Part shown: in pieces, positions 1 to 8,093 of the stretch
Layout: each line of letters starts with the position of its first letter
Numbering within the stretch: position 1 is the stretch's first letter
Source: Elusimicrobiales bacterium
Lineage (GTDB): Bacteria; Elusimicrobiota; Elusimicrobia; Elusimicrobiales; UBA9959
DNA length: 64,000 nt
Assembly: GCA_024681855.1 (NCBI GenBank)
Contig: JAILAB010000007.1
Location: 1-64,000 of the forward strand
Direction: 5' to 3'
Made by a program: the position numbers and the translations under genes
Notes under the pieces: generated by a model
The model's database searches: none
The model's input: the letters and a program-made list of their open reading frames with translations, nothing else
What the model was told of the DNA's origin: nothing

Positions 1-126
1 GCCCTCTCGGAGATAGGCTCTAGGCCCGAGCTGCTTTCCCAGCTGGCGGCCTCGCTTGAGTCCGCAAGGTCCTCCATACGCTTCGCCCTCGACGCACTCA
101 TCCGCGCAAGGCAGCAGCAGGCCTGA
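1..126 (+). CDS. C-terminal fragment of an unknown protein (cut by window edge)
   Basis: Frame 1 is open from the left edge to TGA at 124-126, giving the last 41 residues of a protein whose start lies outside the window. The visible tail is rich in Leu, Ala, Ser and Arg and could be an amphipathic helix ending in RQQQA. I do not recognise a family. Its codons are strongly GC-biased (33 of 41 third positions are G or C), unlike most genes further right, which freely use AT-ending codons such as ATA. A strong intrinsic terminator follows within 25 bases, which supports this being a real gene end. Function cannot be stated. Confidence 0.6.
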   Translation, partial: ALSEIGSRPELLSQLAASLESARSSIRFALDALIRARQQQA

Positions 127-149
127 CTTTAATACGGCCGCCGGTGCTG

Positions 150-202
150 AAAGGCGCCCGAGCCCCGCGGCTTATTGCCTGGGCCGGGCGCCTTCCTTTT
201 TT
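150..202 (+). terminator. Intrinsic terminator after the left-edge gene
   Basis: A long GC-rich hairpin (left arm AAGGCGCCCG at 151-160, right arm CGGGCGCCTT at 185-194) is followed by a T-rich run ending at 202. It lies just after the stop codon at 126 and fits a Rho-independent terminator for that gene. Confidence 0.85.
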
Positions 203-277
203 CAATCCAGCCATTCTTATGCTTCCCGTTGCCGCCATAATCGAACAGTATTCTGTCAAGCTGTCTTATTAAATTAA

Positions 278-445
278 GGCTCTGTTAAAGGAAAATATTG
301 ACACAATGTAATTATAAAGGACGCGAATATTAACTCTTCGTCCTGAACTTATTTCAAGACTTCATTAAGCCGCAGAAATGCTGAAACAAGTTCAGCATGA
401 CGGGCGAATAATAAAATCAATAATCTTCTTAAATATAGCCTAAGG
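278..445 (+). mobile_element. MITE-like dispersed repeat, copy 1 (168 bp)
   Basis: Non-coding element present five times in this window. The ends form an imperfect ~24 bp inverted repeat (GGCTCTGTTAAAGG at the left; the complement of the right end reads GGCTATATTTAAG). The interior holds two short palindromes, around 335-355 and 377-398 (TGCTGAA-N5-TTCAGCA). The 8 bp sequence TAAATTAA flanks it directly on both sides (270-277 and 446-453), as expected for a target-site duplication. It has no ORF, so it would need a transposase in trans. It sits between the terminator of the left-edge gene and vsr. Confidence 0.8.
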
Positions 446-484
446 TAAATTAACCTGACGCACAGGCAGGATACAGGAGTTACC

Positions 485-988
485 GTGTTACCTGATAACC
501 GCCTGAACATGGAAACATATATAATGGCCGATGTTTTATCAGAAGAGCAGCGCCGCAGGAATATGCGGCAGATCCGTGGAAAGGATACAAAACCGGAAAT
601 TATTCTGCGTAAGGCATTGTGGCACAGGGGATACAGGTACCGTAAGAATTACAGTAAACTTCCGGGAAAACCGGATATAGTCCTTACAAAACAACGGCTC
701 TGCGTATTCATAGACAGCGAATTCTTTCATGGCAAGGGATTTGAATGCTGTTATGATAGCGCTAAATATGCCAGTCTGCGTGAACAGATAGAACATGGCA
801 GTCATCCGGGGTTCTGGCTGAACAAAATACAGAGAAACATAAAAAGAGACCGTGAGGTGGAGGTTGAACTTCGCGCCCTTGGCTGGTATTCGCTGCGTTT
901 CTGGAGCAGGGAAGTGCTTAAAAATACCGATGAATGTGTAAGGACAATTGAGGAACAGATTCTAAGCATTACAATAGAAAATCCGTAA
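485..988 (+). CDS. vsr: Very short patch repair (Vsr) endonuclease
   Basis: 167-residue protein of the Vsr family, which nicks DNA 5' of T in T:G mismatches created by deamination of 5-methylcytosine. Family landmarks are visible: the N-terminal RNMRQIRGKDTKPE segment (residues ~25-38, with the acidic E), the catalytic Asp in LPGKPDIVL (~61), the FFHGK histidine (~81), and a C-terminal FWLNKIQRNIKRD helix followed by GWYSLRFW. The GTG start at 485 is chosen because AGGAG sits 7 bases upstream; an internal ATG at 524 (MADVLSEEQ) matches the usual family start and is a possible alternative. No DNA cytosine methyltransferase or restriction enzyme is adjacent, so it is an orphan here. The FFHGKGFECC region departs from the Zn-site spacing I associate with E. 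coli Vsr, so metal binding may differ. Confidence 0.85.
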   Translation: MLPDNRLNMETYIMADVLSEEQRRRNMRQIRGKDTKPEIILRKALWHRGYRYRKNYSKLPGKPDIVLTKQRLCVFIDSEFFHGKGFECCYDSAKYASLREQIEHGSHPGFWLNKIQRNIKRDREVEVELRALGWYSLRFWSREVLKNTDECVRTIEEQILSITIENP

Positions 989-1133
989 GCTGGTTAATCC
1001 GTTATCCCGCTATTGAAATAATGTTGTAATCTGCATATTCCTGAGCCGCCATTAATGCCTGTTTTTCACATTTTTATTTAAATTAGTATGATTTGAGTTG
1101 TTTTTATATAATTAAAATGATTAAATGATAAAA

Positions 1134-1151
1134 GGCCCATACTGACGGGCC
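1134..1151 (+). promoter_or_regulatory. Hairpin immediately upstream of xdhC start
   Basis: GGCCC (1134-1138) and GGGCC (1147-1151) pair around an 8-base loop and end 7 bases before the xdhC ATG, in the place where a Shine-Dalgarno sequence would normally be. No T-tract follows, so it is not an ordinary terminator. It may affect translation of the molybdenum hydroxylase operon, but there is no direct evidence of function. Confidence 0.35.
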
Positions 1152-1158
1152 GTATATT

Positions 1159-1968
1159 ATGGTAAAAGAAAAGAAAAATTTAATCAGGATACTCAATGAC
1201 GCCATTGAGTCATACACGCCTGTTGCTTTTGCGACAGTTATTTCATCAGGCGGTTCAACACCCCGTGAAGCCGGGGCCAAAATGCTTGTTTTTGCCGACG
1301 GAAAAACGGAAGGTACTGTCGGTGGCGGCAAAGTTGAATCCATGGTTATAAAACAGGCTGTACAGTGTATTTCCGAAAACAAATCCGGAAAATTTACTTT
1401 CAGCCTTCATCTGGATGGCAATACAGGCATGGCCTGTAATGGCGATCTTGAGGTTTTCATAGATGTTTACAAAAAGCCTTTCAAGGTACTTATTCTCGGG
1501 GCCGGTCACGTGGCTCTTAAAATAGCCGGGGCCTGCCGCCTTGCGGATTATCCTTATATAGTGGCAGATGACAGAACGGAATTTGCCAATGAGGAGCGCT
1601 TTCCCGGCGCAATGAAGATAATTACTGTTGCTCCGGATAAGGCCGTGGCTCTCGCGGGTGTGGATAAAGATACATATATTGTTATTGTTACCCGCGGTCA
1701 TTCGCTGGATAATGAATGTCTTGTGGAAGCCCTGAAAACGGATGCTCCATATATAGGCATGATAGGCAGCCGCTCCAAGGTAAACACGGTTTTCCATAAT
1801 ATGGCAGAGAAAGGCCCTGTTAATCCTCTGACAGACAAGAGGATTTATTCGCCTATAGGGCTTGATCTTGGCGGCAAAACTCCCGGTGAGATTGCCATTT
1901 CCGTAATTGCTGAAATAACAAAACTGTTTAATGGCAGAACAGGAAAACATTTAAGGATTGAGGAATAA
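1159..1968 (+). CDS. xdhC: XdhC-type molybdenum hydroxylase maturation chaperone
   Basis: 269 residues matching the XdhC/CoxI family. These proteins bind molybdenum cofactor, promote its sulfuration and insert it into xanthine dehydrogenase-type enzymes. The N-terminal half has the family pattern ATVISSGGSTPREAGAKM (~residues 24-41) and GTVGGGKVE (~52-60). The C-terminal half (~110-260) is a Rossmann-like XdhC_C domain starting VLILGAGHVALKIA, with a conserved VTRGHSLDNE stretch and IGSRSK further on. It is the first gene of a co-directional run through 10424: the next gene starts 7 bases after its stop. It therefore probably matures one or both hydroxylases encoded downstream. No clear Shine-Dalgarno precedes the ATG; a hairpin occupies that position. 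Confidence 0.9.
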   Translation: MVKEKKNLIRILNDAIESYTPVAFATVISSGGSTPREAGAKMLVFADGKTEGTVGGGKVESMVIKQAVQCISENKSGKFTFSLHLDGNTGMACNGDLEVFIDVYKKPFKVLILGAGHVALKIAGACRLADYPYIVADDRTEFANEERFPGAMKIITVAPDKAVALAGVDKDTYIVIVTRGHSLDNECLVEALKTDAPYIGMIGSRSKVNTVFHNMAEKGPVNPLTDKRIYSPIGLDLGGKTPGEIAISVIAEITKLFNGRTGKHLRIEE

Positions 1969-1974
1969 TCTTTT

Positions 1975-2931
1975 ATGATAATAAAGGCTATAAAACTTTA
2001 CAGAGACGGTTTTATGACGCGGCCTTTTGCCCTTGGCGGCGAGGACGGCATGGATAAGTTTGACCCTGCCGTAAGATACCGCTCCAGCTTACAGAATTTC
2101 CTTATAGACACAGGAAAAGAGGTAATACTTGTAGATACCGGACTGCCTGATGAGTTTCCTGACCAGGTGCCGGACGAAAAGACCATGATTTACATGGGCA
2201 GCCGTATCAAGGGTTATGATGAGGCTTTTGCCGAAGCCGGATATAAGCCGGAACAGGTAAGCAGAATACTTGTCACCCATAAGCACGCAGACCATACCGG
2301 CAAGCTGAAATCCTTTCCCAATGCTGAAATTTATGTGGGTCCAGAAGATGCTGATAACCCGGAATTTGAAGGTCTCAAAGTGATAAAGGCAGAATACAAT
2401 GACGGCCCTTATCATAATTTCCCGGCATCGCAGAAAATAGCTGACGGAGTTTATCTTATACAGGCCAAAGGCCACACAAAAGGCAACAGCATTGTCATAG
2501 CTGAAAGCGAAGGCCTTTTCTATATGATGCACGGAGATGTCACATATACGGACGAGGCACTGTATGAGAACAAGCTTTCCGTGGTTTTTGAGGACAAGGC
2601 TGCGGCAAGACAGACGCTTGATATGGTGAGGAAGTTCATAAAAAACAATCCTGCCGTATACCTTTCAACACATACACCTTTGGGATATGAGAACCTTGAA
2701 GCAAAAAAGGTTGTTGACCTGGCCAATCCTCCAGCAAGCATTCCGCCCGGTGAAATAGTATACAGGACGGCGAGCGGAAAATATGTATGCAACGCATGCG
2801 GATATGTTTATGACCCGGCAAAAGGAGACCCGGAGCATGGTATAGCCGCAGGCACTCCCTTTGAGCAGCTGCCGCCGGACTGGCATTGCCCAAGGTGTAA
2901 AAAAGACAAGTCCGTATTCAACAAGGCGTAA
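1975..2931 (+). CDS. MBL-fold metallohydrolase with C-terminal rubredoxin domain
   Basis: 318 residues in two domains. Residues ~1-255 form a metallo-beta-lactamase fold of the lactonase/glyoxalase II type, with the dinuclear metal motif HKHADH (~102-107), a later GHTKGN and a [11 protein letters not shown] stretch. Residues ~268-318 are a rubredoxin, with the iron-ligating CNAC and CPRC pairs flanking a typical YVYDPAKGD segment. There is no flavodoxin domain, so it is not a canonical flavodiiron protein. It lies between xdhC and the first hydroxylase subunit with only short gaps, so it is probably co-transcribed. The rubredoxin could shuttle electrons to or from the hydroxylases, or the MBL domain could open a lactam or lactone ring produced by them. 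Both are inferences from context. Confidence 0.85.
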   Translation: MIIKAIKLYRDGFMTRPFALGGEDGMDKFDPAVRYRSSLQNFLIDTGKEVILVDTGLPDEFPDQVPDEKTMIYMGSRIKGYDEAFAEAGYKPEQVSRILVTHKHADHTGKLKSFPNAEIYVGPEDADNPEFEGLKVIKAEYNDGPYHNFPASQKIADGVYLIQAKGHTKGNSIVIAESEGLFYMMHGDVTYTDEALYENKLSVVFEDKAAARQTLDMVRKFIKNNPAVYLSTHTPLGYENLEAKKVVDLANPPASIPPGEIVYRTASGKYVCNACGYVYDPAKGDPEHGIAAGTPFEQLPPDWHCPRCKKDKSVFNKA

Positions 2932-2955
2932 ATTCTTTTGATTTAAGAGGCTCTG

Positions 2956-5268
2956 ATGGAAGAACAGAAATTATCCTTTGTAGGAAAATCGTTTGAGCGC
3001 AAGGACGGCCTTATAAAGGCAGAAGGCCGGGCCATGTACGCCGCAGACAGGGAGTTCGCGCGTATGCTTTACGCGGCAGCAGTGCGCAATCCACGCCCGC
3101 GCATAAAAATACTTGGCATTTCGGACGAAAAGGCAAAAAAAGTTCCCGGATATGTGACTCTTGTCACTTACAAGGACATCAAAGGCCAGAACGCCTGGCC
3201 TGTGCTTGACCTGGACTATCCTTTCCTGCCGGAAAAAATAGCGCGTTTCGCCGGGGAAACTGTAGCCCTCGTGGTTGCGGAAACACAGCGTGCGGCAAAA
3301 AAAGCGGCTTCACTGGTTGAAATAGAATACGAGGAGCTGCCTAACATACAGGATCCGTTGGAGGCCCTGAAACCCGATGCGCCGGAAATTGGCGGCACAA
3401 CAGACATGAAGAATGTCTATGCGCATTTCACCATTCAGAAAGGCGATGTTGATAAGGCTTTTGAGGAAGCCGCCTACAAGGTTGAGGGAACTTTCAAGAC
3501 AAATTACCAGGTTCACGGATATCTTGAAACACAGGGTTCCATAGCCATACCGGAAACAGACGGCGGCATGACCATACACAGCACAACACAATGTCCGTAT
3601 TATGTGGTTGACGGGGTGGCTGCTGCGCTTGGCATTACATACAACAAGGTAAAGGTAATACAGACTGTCACAGGCGGCGGATTTGGCGGAAAAGAGGAAG
3701 TTCCGGCGCTTGTTGCTGCCCATGCGGCTATATGTGCCGCAAAAGTGGGCCGCCCGGTAAAACTTATTTACAGCCGCAAGGAAGATTTCCAGTGCATGTC
3801 AAAACGCCATCCCGGCTGGGCCCACATAGAATACTCGGCTGACAAGGAAGGCCATCTGACAGGCTGCCGCGTAAAATATGTGCTTGATGCCGGAGCTTAT
3901 TCCACTATTACGGCAATAGTGCTTTTCCGCGGAACCGTTCATTCCACAGGCCCCTACAAAATACCGAATATTGACGTTAAGACTTTTGGCGCAGCCACGA
4001 GCAAGGTTCCGTGCGGCGCCTTCAGGGGCTTCGGGCAGCCGCAGATCAATTTTGCTCAGGAATCACTTATAGATGAGCTTGCTGCAAAAATCGGCATGGA
4101 TCCGGTTGAGTTCAGGCTTAAAAATCTGCTTAATCCCGGAGAAATGACTGCAACAGGCCAGAAACTTACTTCCTCCTGCGGACTTAGCGAGCTTGTTGAA
4201 GCAGTAAGGAAAAAATCCGGCTGGGACAAAAAAGTAAACCTGCATGAGAAGAAAGGCCATATTGCCAAAGGCATAGGCATATCAACCTGCTATTACGGCG
4301 TAGGACTTGGTGCGAAAGGCCGCTTCCTTGACAGGGCCGGAGCAATGGTAAACATTTACAAGGACGGCTCAGTCGGCGTAAGCGTGGGAAATGCCGAAAT
4401 GGGCCAGGGTGCGCTTACAGTATTCGCGCAGATAGCGTCTGAAACACTGAATGCCCCGATGGAGCTTGTAAAAACCGAAGAGGTTGACAGTTCCAAAGTG
4501 CCGGATTCAGGACCGACAGTCGCAAGCCGCGGCACACTTATGGGCGGAAACGCGATAATAGAGGCCGCAAAGCCTCTGCGCGAACGCCTTTTCAAGGTTG
4601 CGCTTGATATGCTCATTGACAAGGGCGGAACTTCCGGAAAAATGATTGCCCATGACGGTGTTTTTGAAATGGACGGTATAACCGTATCATTTACTGATGT
4701 GGCAAAGGAAGGCTGGAACCGCCGTCTGAAGATGTGCGAGGAAGGCTGGTATGTCGCGCCGCATGTATCATTCAGGCTGGATAATGGCCAGGGTGATGCC
4801 TATGTGGTGTACTCATATTCAGCGGACATAGCGGAAGTTTCCGTTGACACACAGACAGGTGTAACAAAAGTTGACAAGATATGGGCGGCCTACGACGTTG
4901 GCCGCATAGTAAACCCCATGCTTGCCACCGGGCAGGCCCAGGGCGGAATATTACAGGGCATGAGCTGGTCGCTGTTTGAGAACCTTCAGTATAAAAACGG
5001 CATAATGGTAAACCCCAATTTTACCGACTATGTGTGTGCCACCACGAAGGACAAGCCGGAATACGATATAACCTTCATAGAGAAACTTTATGATGAAGGC
5101 CCTTATCAGGCAAAAGGCATGGGCGAGGTTCCTCTCATTGGTGTGGCACCTGCCGTAGCCAATGCCATAAAGAATGCCTGCGGAGTAAGGATTGATTCCG
5201 TACCGCTTCTGCCTGAAAAGGTGTGGCGGGCTATCAAACAGAAAAATGCCGCAAAGGAGGCCAAATAA
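2956..5268 (+). CDS. Molybdenum hydroxylase large (Mo-cofactor) subunit, set 1
   Basis: 770 residues of the xanthine dehydrogenase/aldehyde oxidoreductase molybdopterin subunit family. An N-terminal a/b hammerhead domain (~15-125) starts GRAMYAADREF. The Mo-binding region has GGGFGGKEE (~237), GAFRGFGQPQ (~355), a MGQGALTVFAQI cofactor loop (~480) and, near the end, GMGEVPLIGVAPA (~720), which places the catalytic Glu. It catalyses hydroxylation of a heterocycle or aldehyde using water and passes electrons to the Fe-S and FAD subunits. Those follow immediately: its TAA overlaps the next ATG (TAATG at 5266-5270), implying translational coupling. The substrate is not determinable from sequence; xanthine or another purine fits the purine genes elsewhere in the window. 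Confidence 0.9.
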   Translation: MEEQKLSFVGKSFERKDGLIKAEGRAMYAADREFARMLYAAAVRNPRPRIKILGISDEKAKKVPGYVTLVTYKDIKGQNAWPVLDLDYPFLPEKIARFAGETVALVVAETQRAAKKAASLVEIEYEELPNIQDPLEALKPDAPEIGGTTDMKNVYAHFTIQKGDVDKAFEEAAYKVEGTFKTNYQVHGYLETQGSIAIPETDGGMTIHSTTQCPYYVVDGVAAALGITYNKVKVIQTVTGGGFGGKEEVPALVAAHAAICAAKVGRPVKLIYSRKEDFQCMSKRHPGWAHIEYSADKEGHLTGCRVKYVLDAGAYSTITAIVLFRGTVHSTGPYKIPNIDVKTFGAATSKVPCGAFRGFGQPQINFAQESLIDELAAKIGMDPVEFRLKNLLNPGEMTATGQKLTSSCGLSELVEAVRKKSGWDKKVNLHEKKGHIAKGIGISTCYYGVGLGAKGRFLDRAGAMVNIYKDGSVGVSVGNAEMGQGALTVFAQIASETLNAPMELVKTEEVDSSKVPDSGPTVASRGTLMGGNAIIEAAKPLRERLFKVALDMLIDKGGTSGKMIAHDGVFEMDGITVSFTDVAKEGWNRRLKMCEEGWYVAPHVSFRLDNGQGDAYVVYSYSADIAEVSVDTQTGVTKVDKIWAAYDVGRIVNPMLATGQAQGGILQGMSWSLFENLQYKNGIMVNPNFTDYVCATTKDKPEYDITFIEKLYDEGPYQAKGMGEVPLIGVAPAVANAIKNACGVRIDSVPLLPEKVWRAIKQKNAAKEAK

Positions 5269-5798
5269 TGCCTTGCAATGAAACAATGAAAAAGGATTTT
5301 TCCGTTTTGCACCTGGACTGCACTGTTAACGGAAAGCATATTCAGCGTGATGTTCCGTCCAACAGGGCATTGCTGGACTTCATACGCCTTGACCTCGGCC
5401 TTACCGGCACAAAGGAAGGCTGCGGCGAGGGCGAGTGCGGAGCGTGCCTTGTCCTTCTTAACGGACGGGCGGTAAATTCCTGCCTTATGACTGTAAGCCA
5501 TATACAGGGCAAGGAACTTGTTACCATAGAGGGCATAAGAGGCAGAAAGGGCGGTCTGCATCCGCTTCAGGAAACATTCATGAAGGAAGGCGCGATACAG
5601 TGCGGCTTCTGCACGCCGGGAATAATAATAGCCTCCGAGGCTCTTTTAAGAAGAAAGCCTGATGCCACGCTGGAGGACATAAAGCTGGAGCTTACCGGCA
5701 ATCTGTGCCGCTGCACCGGCTATGAGAAAGTCCTTTCCGCGGTTGAAACCGCAAGAGACAAAATGGCTGCGGACCCGGATTACAAGGAGGCAGAATAA
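5268..5798 (+). CDS. Molybdenum hydroxylase [2Fe-2S] subunit, set 1
   Basis: 176 residues, small Fe-S subunit of the XDH/CO-dehydrogenase family. The plant-ferredoxin-type N-terminal cluster ligands are in GCGEGECGACLVLLNG with a later Cys in NSCL. The second cluster domain has QCGFCTPG and CRCTGY. The start at 5268 overlaps the preceding stop and has AAAGGAGG (5253-5260) at good spacing; a longer in-frame GTG start at 5223 would overlap the upstream gene by 46 bases and is disfavoured. The subunit relays electrons from the Mo site to FAD. It overlaps the FAD gene start by one base (TAATG), so set 1 reads as one tightly coupled unit. Confidence 0.92.
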   Translation: MPCNETMKKDFSVLHLDCTVNGKHIQRDVPSNRALLDFIRLDLGLTGTKEGCGEGECGACLVLLNGRAVNSCLMTVSHIQGKELVTIEGIRGRKGGLHPLQETFMKEGAIQCGFCTPGIIIASEALLRRKPDATLEDIKLELTGNLCRCTGYEKVLSAVETARDKMAADPDYKEAE

Positions 5799-6643
5799 TG
5801 TCAGAGATTATTTTCAAGCCCTGCTCCCTGAAAGAAATGTGGGAGGAAATGCCAAATCTGCCGGAAAGCCGCAAATACATGGCAGGCGGTACGGACATTG
5901 TTACGGTTGAGAACGCCGGATTCCCTTCCTCAGAATGCTGGATAGATATAAGCGACATTCCGGAGCTTGCCACAGTCAAAGAGGAAAAAGACCATGTTTT
6001 CATAGGCGCAGGCGTAAAGCTGAACGATCTTGAAACATATCCTTTCATAAAGAAGTACTGCCCGGCACTTCTTGCGGCGGTGCATGATTTTGCAAGTCCC
6101 AGCCTTCGCAATATGGCTACGCTCGGCGGGAACGCCGGTAATGCAAGCCCATGTGCCGATGGCGTATGCGCGCTTGTCTCACTTGAAGCAGCAATAGTTC
6201 TCCGCAAGGGAAATGCTGAAAGAAAGATGCCGTTAAGGGATTTTTTCACCGGCCCAAAAAGAACAAAGCTGGAAAAGGACGAGCTTATTTACGGCTTTGA
6301 GATTCCCAAAAAGGAAAACCTGCTTGGACAATATTTCAAACTTGGCCCGAGGGCGTTTTTCGGCATATCCAAGGTTGCCGTGGCATTGTCCGCCGCAATG
6401 GAGGGGAACAAGGTAAAATACGCCTCTGTGGCAATAGCGTCGGTCGCTCCTGTTCCGCTTTATGCCGCAAAGACATCGGAATATCTTACTGGCAAGGAAT
6501 TGACGGAAGACACAATCCTGAAAGCGGCGGACATAGCAAGGGGGGAGGTTTCCCCGATAACGGATGCCCGCAGCGAGGCCGACTACCGCCGCGACATGAG
6601 CGGCATTCTGCTTGAAAGGGCTCTTCGCTCTTTTCTAAACTGA
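5798..6643 (+). CDS. Molybdenum hydroxylase FAD subunit, set 1
   Basis: 281 residues, FAD-binding medium subunit of the XDH family. The FAD pyrophosphate motif is visible as AGGTDIVT (~29-36) and the second FAD motif as ATLGGNAGNASPCAD (~106-120). The C-terminal CO_deh_flav_C domain follows from ~175. It takes electrons from the [2Fe-2S] subunit and passes them to NAD or another acceptor. It completes a Mo-FeS-FAD trimer. A gap of 39 bases with a fresh GGAGG site separates it from the second hydroxylase set, whose genes run in the opposite order. Confidence 0.9.
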   Translation: MSEIIFKPCSLKEMWEEMPNLPESRKYMAGGTDIVTVENAGFPSSECWIDISDIPELATVKEEKDHVFIGAGVKLNDLETYPFIKKYCPALLAAVHDFASPSLRNMATLGGNAGNASPCADGVCALVSLEAAIVLRKGNAERKMPLRDFFTGPKRTKLEKDELIYGFEIPKKENLLGQYFKLGPRAFFGISKVAVALSAAMEGNKVKYASVAIASVAPVPLYAAKTSEYLTGKELTEDTILKAADIARGEVSPITDARSEADYRRDMSGILLERALRSFLN

Positions 6644-6682
6644 TTTATGTGTCAATTATACTTTAACTAAAACGGAGGTACC

Positions 6683-7477
6683 GTGAAAAATATAAAGCAC
6701 TATGCCTTTCCGTCTTCAGTAGCCGATGCCATGAGCATACTGATGAACAGAAAATACAAGGCTATAATAATGGCTGGGGGAACCCTGGTCGGGAAAACAA
6801 TACCTGCTTCTGCAGAGACATATCTTGACATACGAAGCCTGCCAATAAGAGACATAAAAGTCAAAGGCGGGAAGCTCGTTATAGGCGCCGGGGTTACTTT
6901 TGACGAAATAGATAATTCCGAAGTATGCAAAGAATGGGCAGAAGGAATGCTGTCTCAAGTTGCGGCCCAATGTTCCAGCCAGCTGATACGCAATATGGCT
7001 ACGCTTGGCGGAAATATCGCGAGGCCTCATTCTTTTAATATGTTCCCGGTTGTTCTTTTAGGAATGAATGCAGAAGTAATGATTGAAACAAAAGACGGAA
7101 AGCTGCTAATGCCTTATGCCGATCTTTTAAAAGAATCTAATCTCAAACCTGGAGAAAACTGCATTATAACAGAGATCCTTTTCCCTAAGAAAACTAAAGA
7201 CATGCATTTTGAGTTTATAAAGCTGGCCAAGACTAAATCCAGCTGGGAAAGCTATGTAACACTTTTCTTCTCTAATGACAAAAAGAACCCTAAATTTGTT
7301 ATAGGAGCCCTTTCTCCCAGACCTTTCTGCGCTGAGGAAGCTGAGAAGGCTTATGCTAAGAATAAGCCTGCGGAAGAAATTATAAATAAGTTCCAAGAAG
7401 CTGTTTCAGCAAAAGCAAAAGGCTATAGGGCTGAAGCTGCGGTTAATCTCTTTAAACGCTATCTGGGGGCTGAATAA
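6683..7477 (+). CDS. Molybdenum hydroxylase FAD subunit, set 2
   Basis: 264 residues, second FAD-binding subunit of the XDH family, distinct in sequence from set 1. FAD motifs are MAGGTLVG (~30-37) and ATLGGNIARPHS (~109-120). The usual AGGTDL is altered to AGGTLV, and the 'GDP' type element is changed to ARPHS, so flavin contacts may differ. The start is GTG at 6683, supported by GGAGG at 6674-6678. It overlaps the next gene (TAATG). Codons are more AT-ending than in set 1, which suggests that the two sets have separate histories rather than being a recent local duplication. Confidence 0.87.
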   Translation: MKNIKHYAFPSSVADAMSILMNRKYKAIIMAGGTLVGKTIPASAETYLDIRSLPIRDIKVKGGKLVIGAGVTFDEIDNSEVCKEWAEGMLSQVAAQCSSQLIRNMATLGGNIARPHSFNMFPVVLLGMNAEVMIETKDGKLLMPYADLLKESNLKPGENCIITEILFPKKTKDMHFEFIKLAKTKSSWESYVTLFFSNDKKNPKFVIGALSPRPFCAEEAEKAYAKNKPAEEIINKFQEAVSAKAKGYRAEAAVNLFKRYLGAE

Positions 7478-8079
7478 TGAAGAATGAAGAAATAATTCAT
7501 GCCGATGAAGACGGATTTTTTACCATTGCGCTTAATGTGAATGGTGAGCTTGGGCATATGATCGTTTCCCGCAATGAAACGCTTGTCGAAGCTTTGCGCC
7601 ATTATGGCTGGAAGGGAACTAAAAAAGGCTGCGATACAGGCGACTGCGGCTCATGCACCGTTCTTTTCAACAATAAACCGGTTTTAGGCTGCATGATGCC
7701 GGCTGTAGCTGCGCATGGCGGCAATATAACTACCATAGAAGGTCTTGGAACTGTTCGCAATCCTCATCCGATACAGCAGGCTTTTGTTGAGGCCGGCGCT
7801 GTTCAGTGCGGATTCTGCATACCAGGAATGATCCTTTCAACAAAAGCTCTGCTTGATAAAAATCCTGAGCCATCGGAAGCGGATATACGCAAAGCTCTTG
7901 ATGGCAATCTGTGCCGCTGCACCGGCTATGTGACTCAGGTTCAGGCTGTGCGCATCGCCGCTAAAAAAGTAAAGGCTATGAAAAAGCAGCAGGAAAAATT
8001 AGCCGCAAAGGAGCTCGCAGCAGAAAAGCGCAAGGCTGCAAGGAAAACTGCAAAAAAGGCTGCTAAGAAAAATAAATGA
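7477..8079 (+). CDS. Molybdenum hydroxylase [2Fe-2S] subunit with Lys/Ala-rich tail, set 2
   Basis: 200 residues. Residues ~15-160 are a normal two-cluster Fe-S subunit: GCDTGDCGSCTVLFN with a later GCMM cysteine, then QCGFCIPGM and CRCTGY. After ~165 comes a 35-residue extension made almost only of Lys, Ala, Glu and Arg, ending in AKKAAKKNK, resembling histone H1-like or coiled tails. Set 1's counterpart lacks this. The role could be docking to an acidic partner or to membrane phospholipid; this is inference. It overlaps the 5' region of the next gene (ATGA at 8076-8079). Confidence 0.9.
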   Translation: MKNEEIIHADEDGFFTIALNVNGELGHMIVSRNETLVEALRHYGWKGTKKGCDTGDCGSCTVLFNNKPVLGCMMPAVAAHGGNITTIEGLGTVRNPHPIQQAFVEAGAVQCGFCIPGMILSTKALLDKNPEPSEADIRKALDGNLCRCTGYVTQVQAVRIAAKKVKAMKKQQEKLAAKELAAEKRKAARKTAKKAAKKNK

Positions 8080-8093
8080 GCTTAGGAGAAACC

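Noticed and set aside
335-398. Repeat palindromes as part of a CRISPR array
   Set aside because: Copies are ~10 kb apart, single, lack spacer periodicity and there are no cas genes.
1255-1950. Minus-strand ORF of 231 codons opposite xdhC
   Set aside because: Covers the well-supported XdhC coding region, has no family features and reflects the complementary frame.
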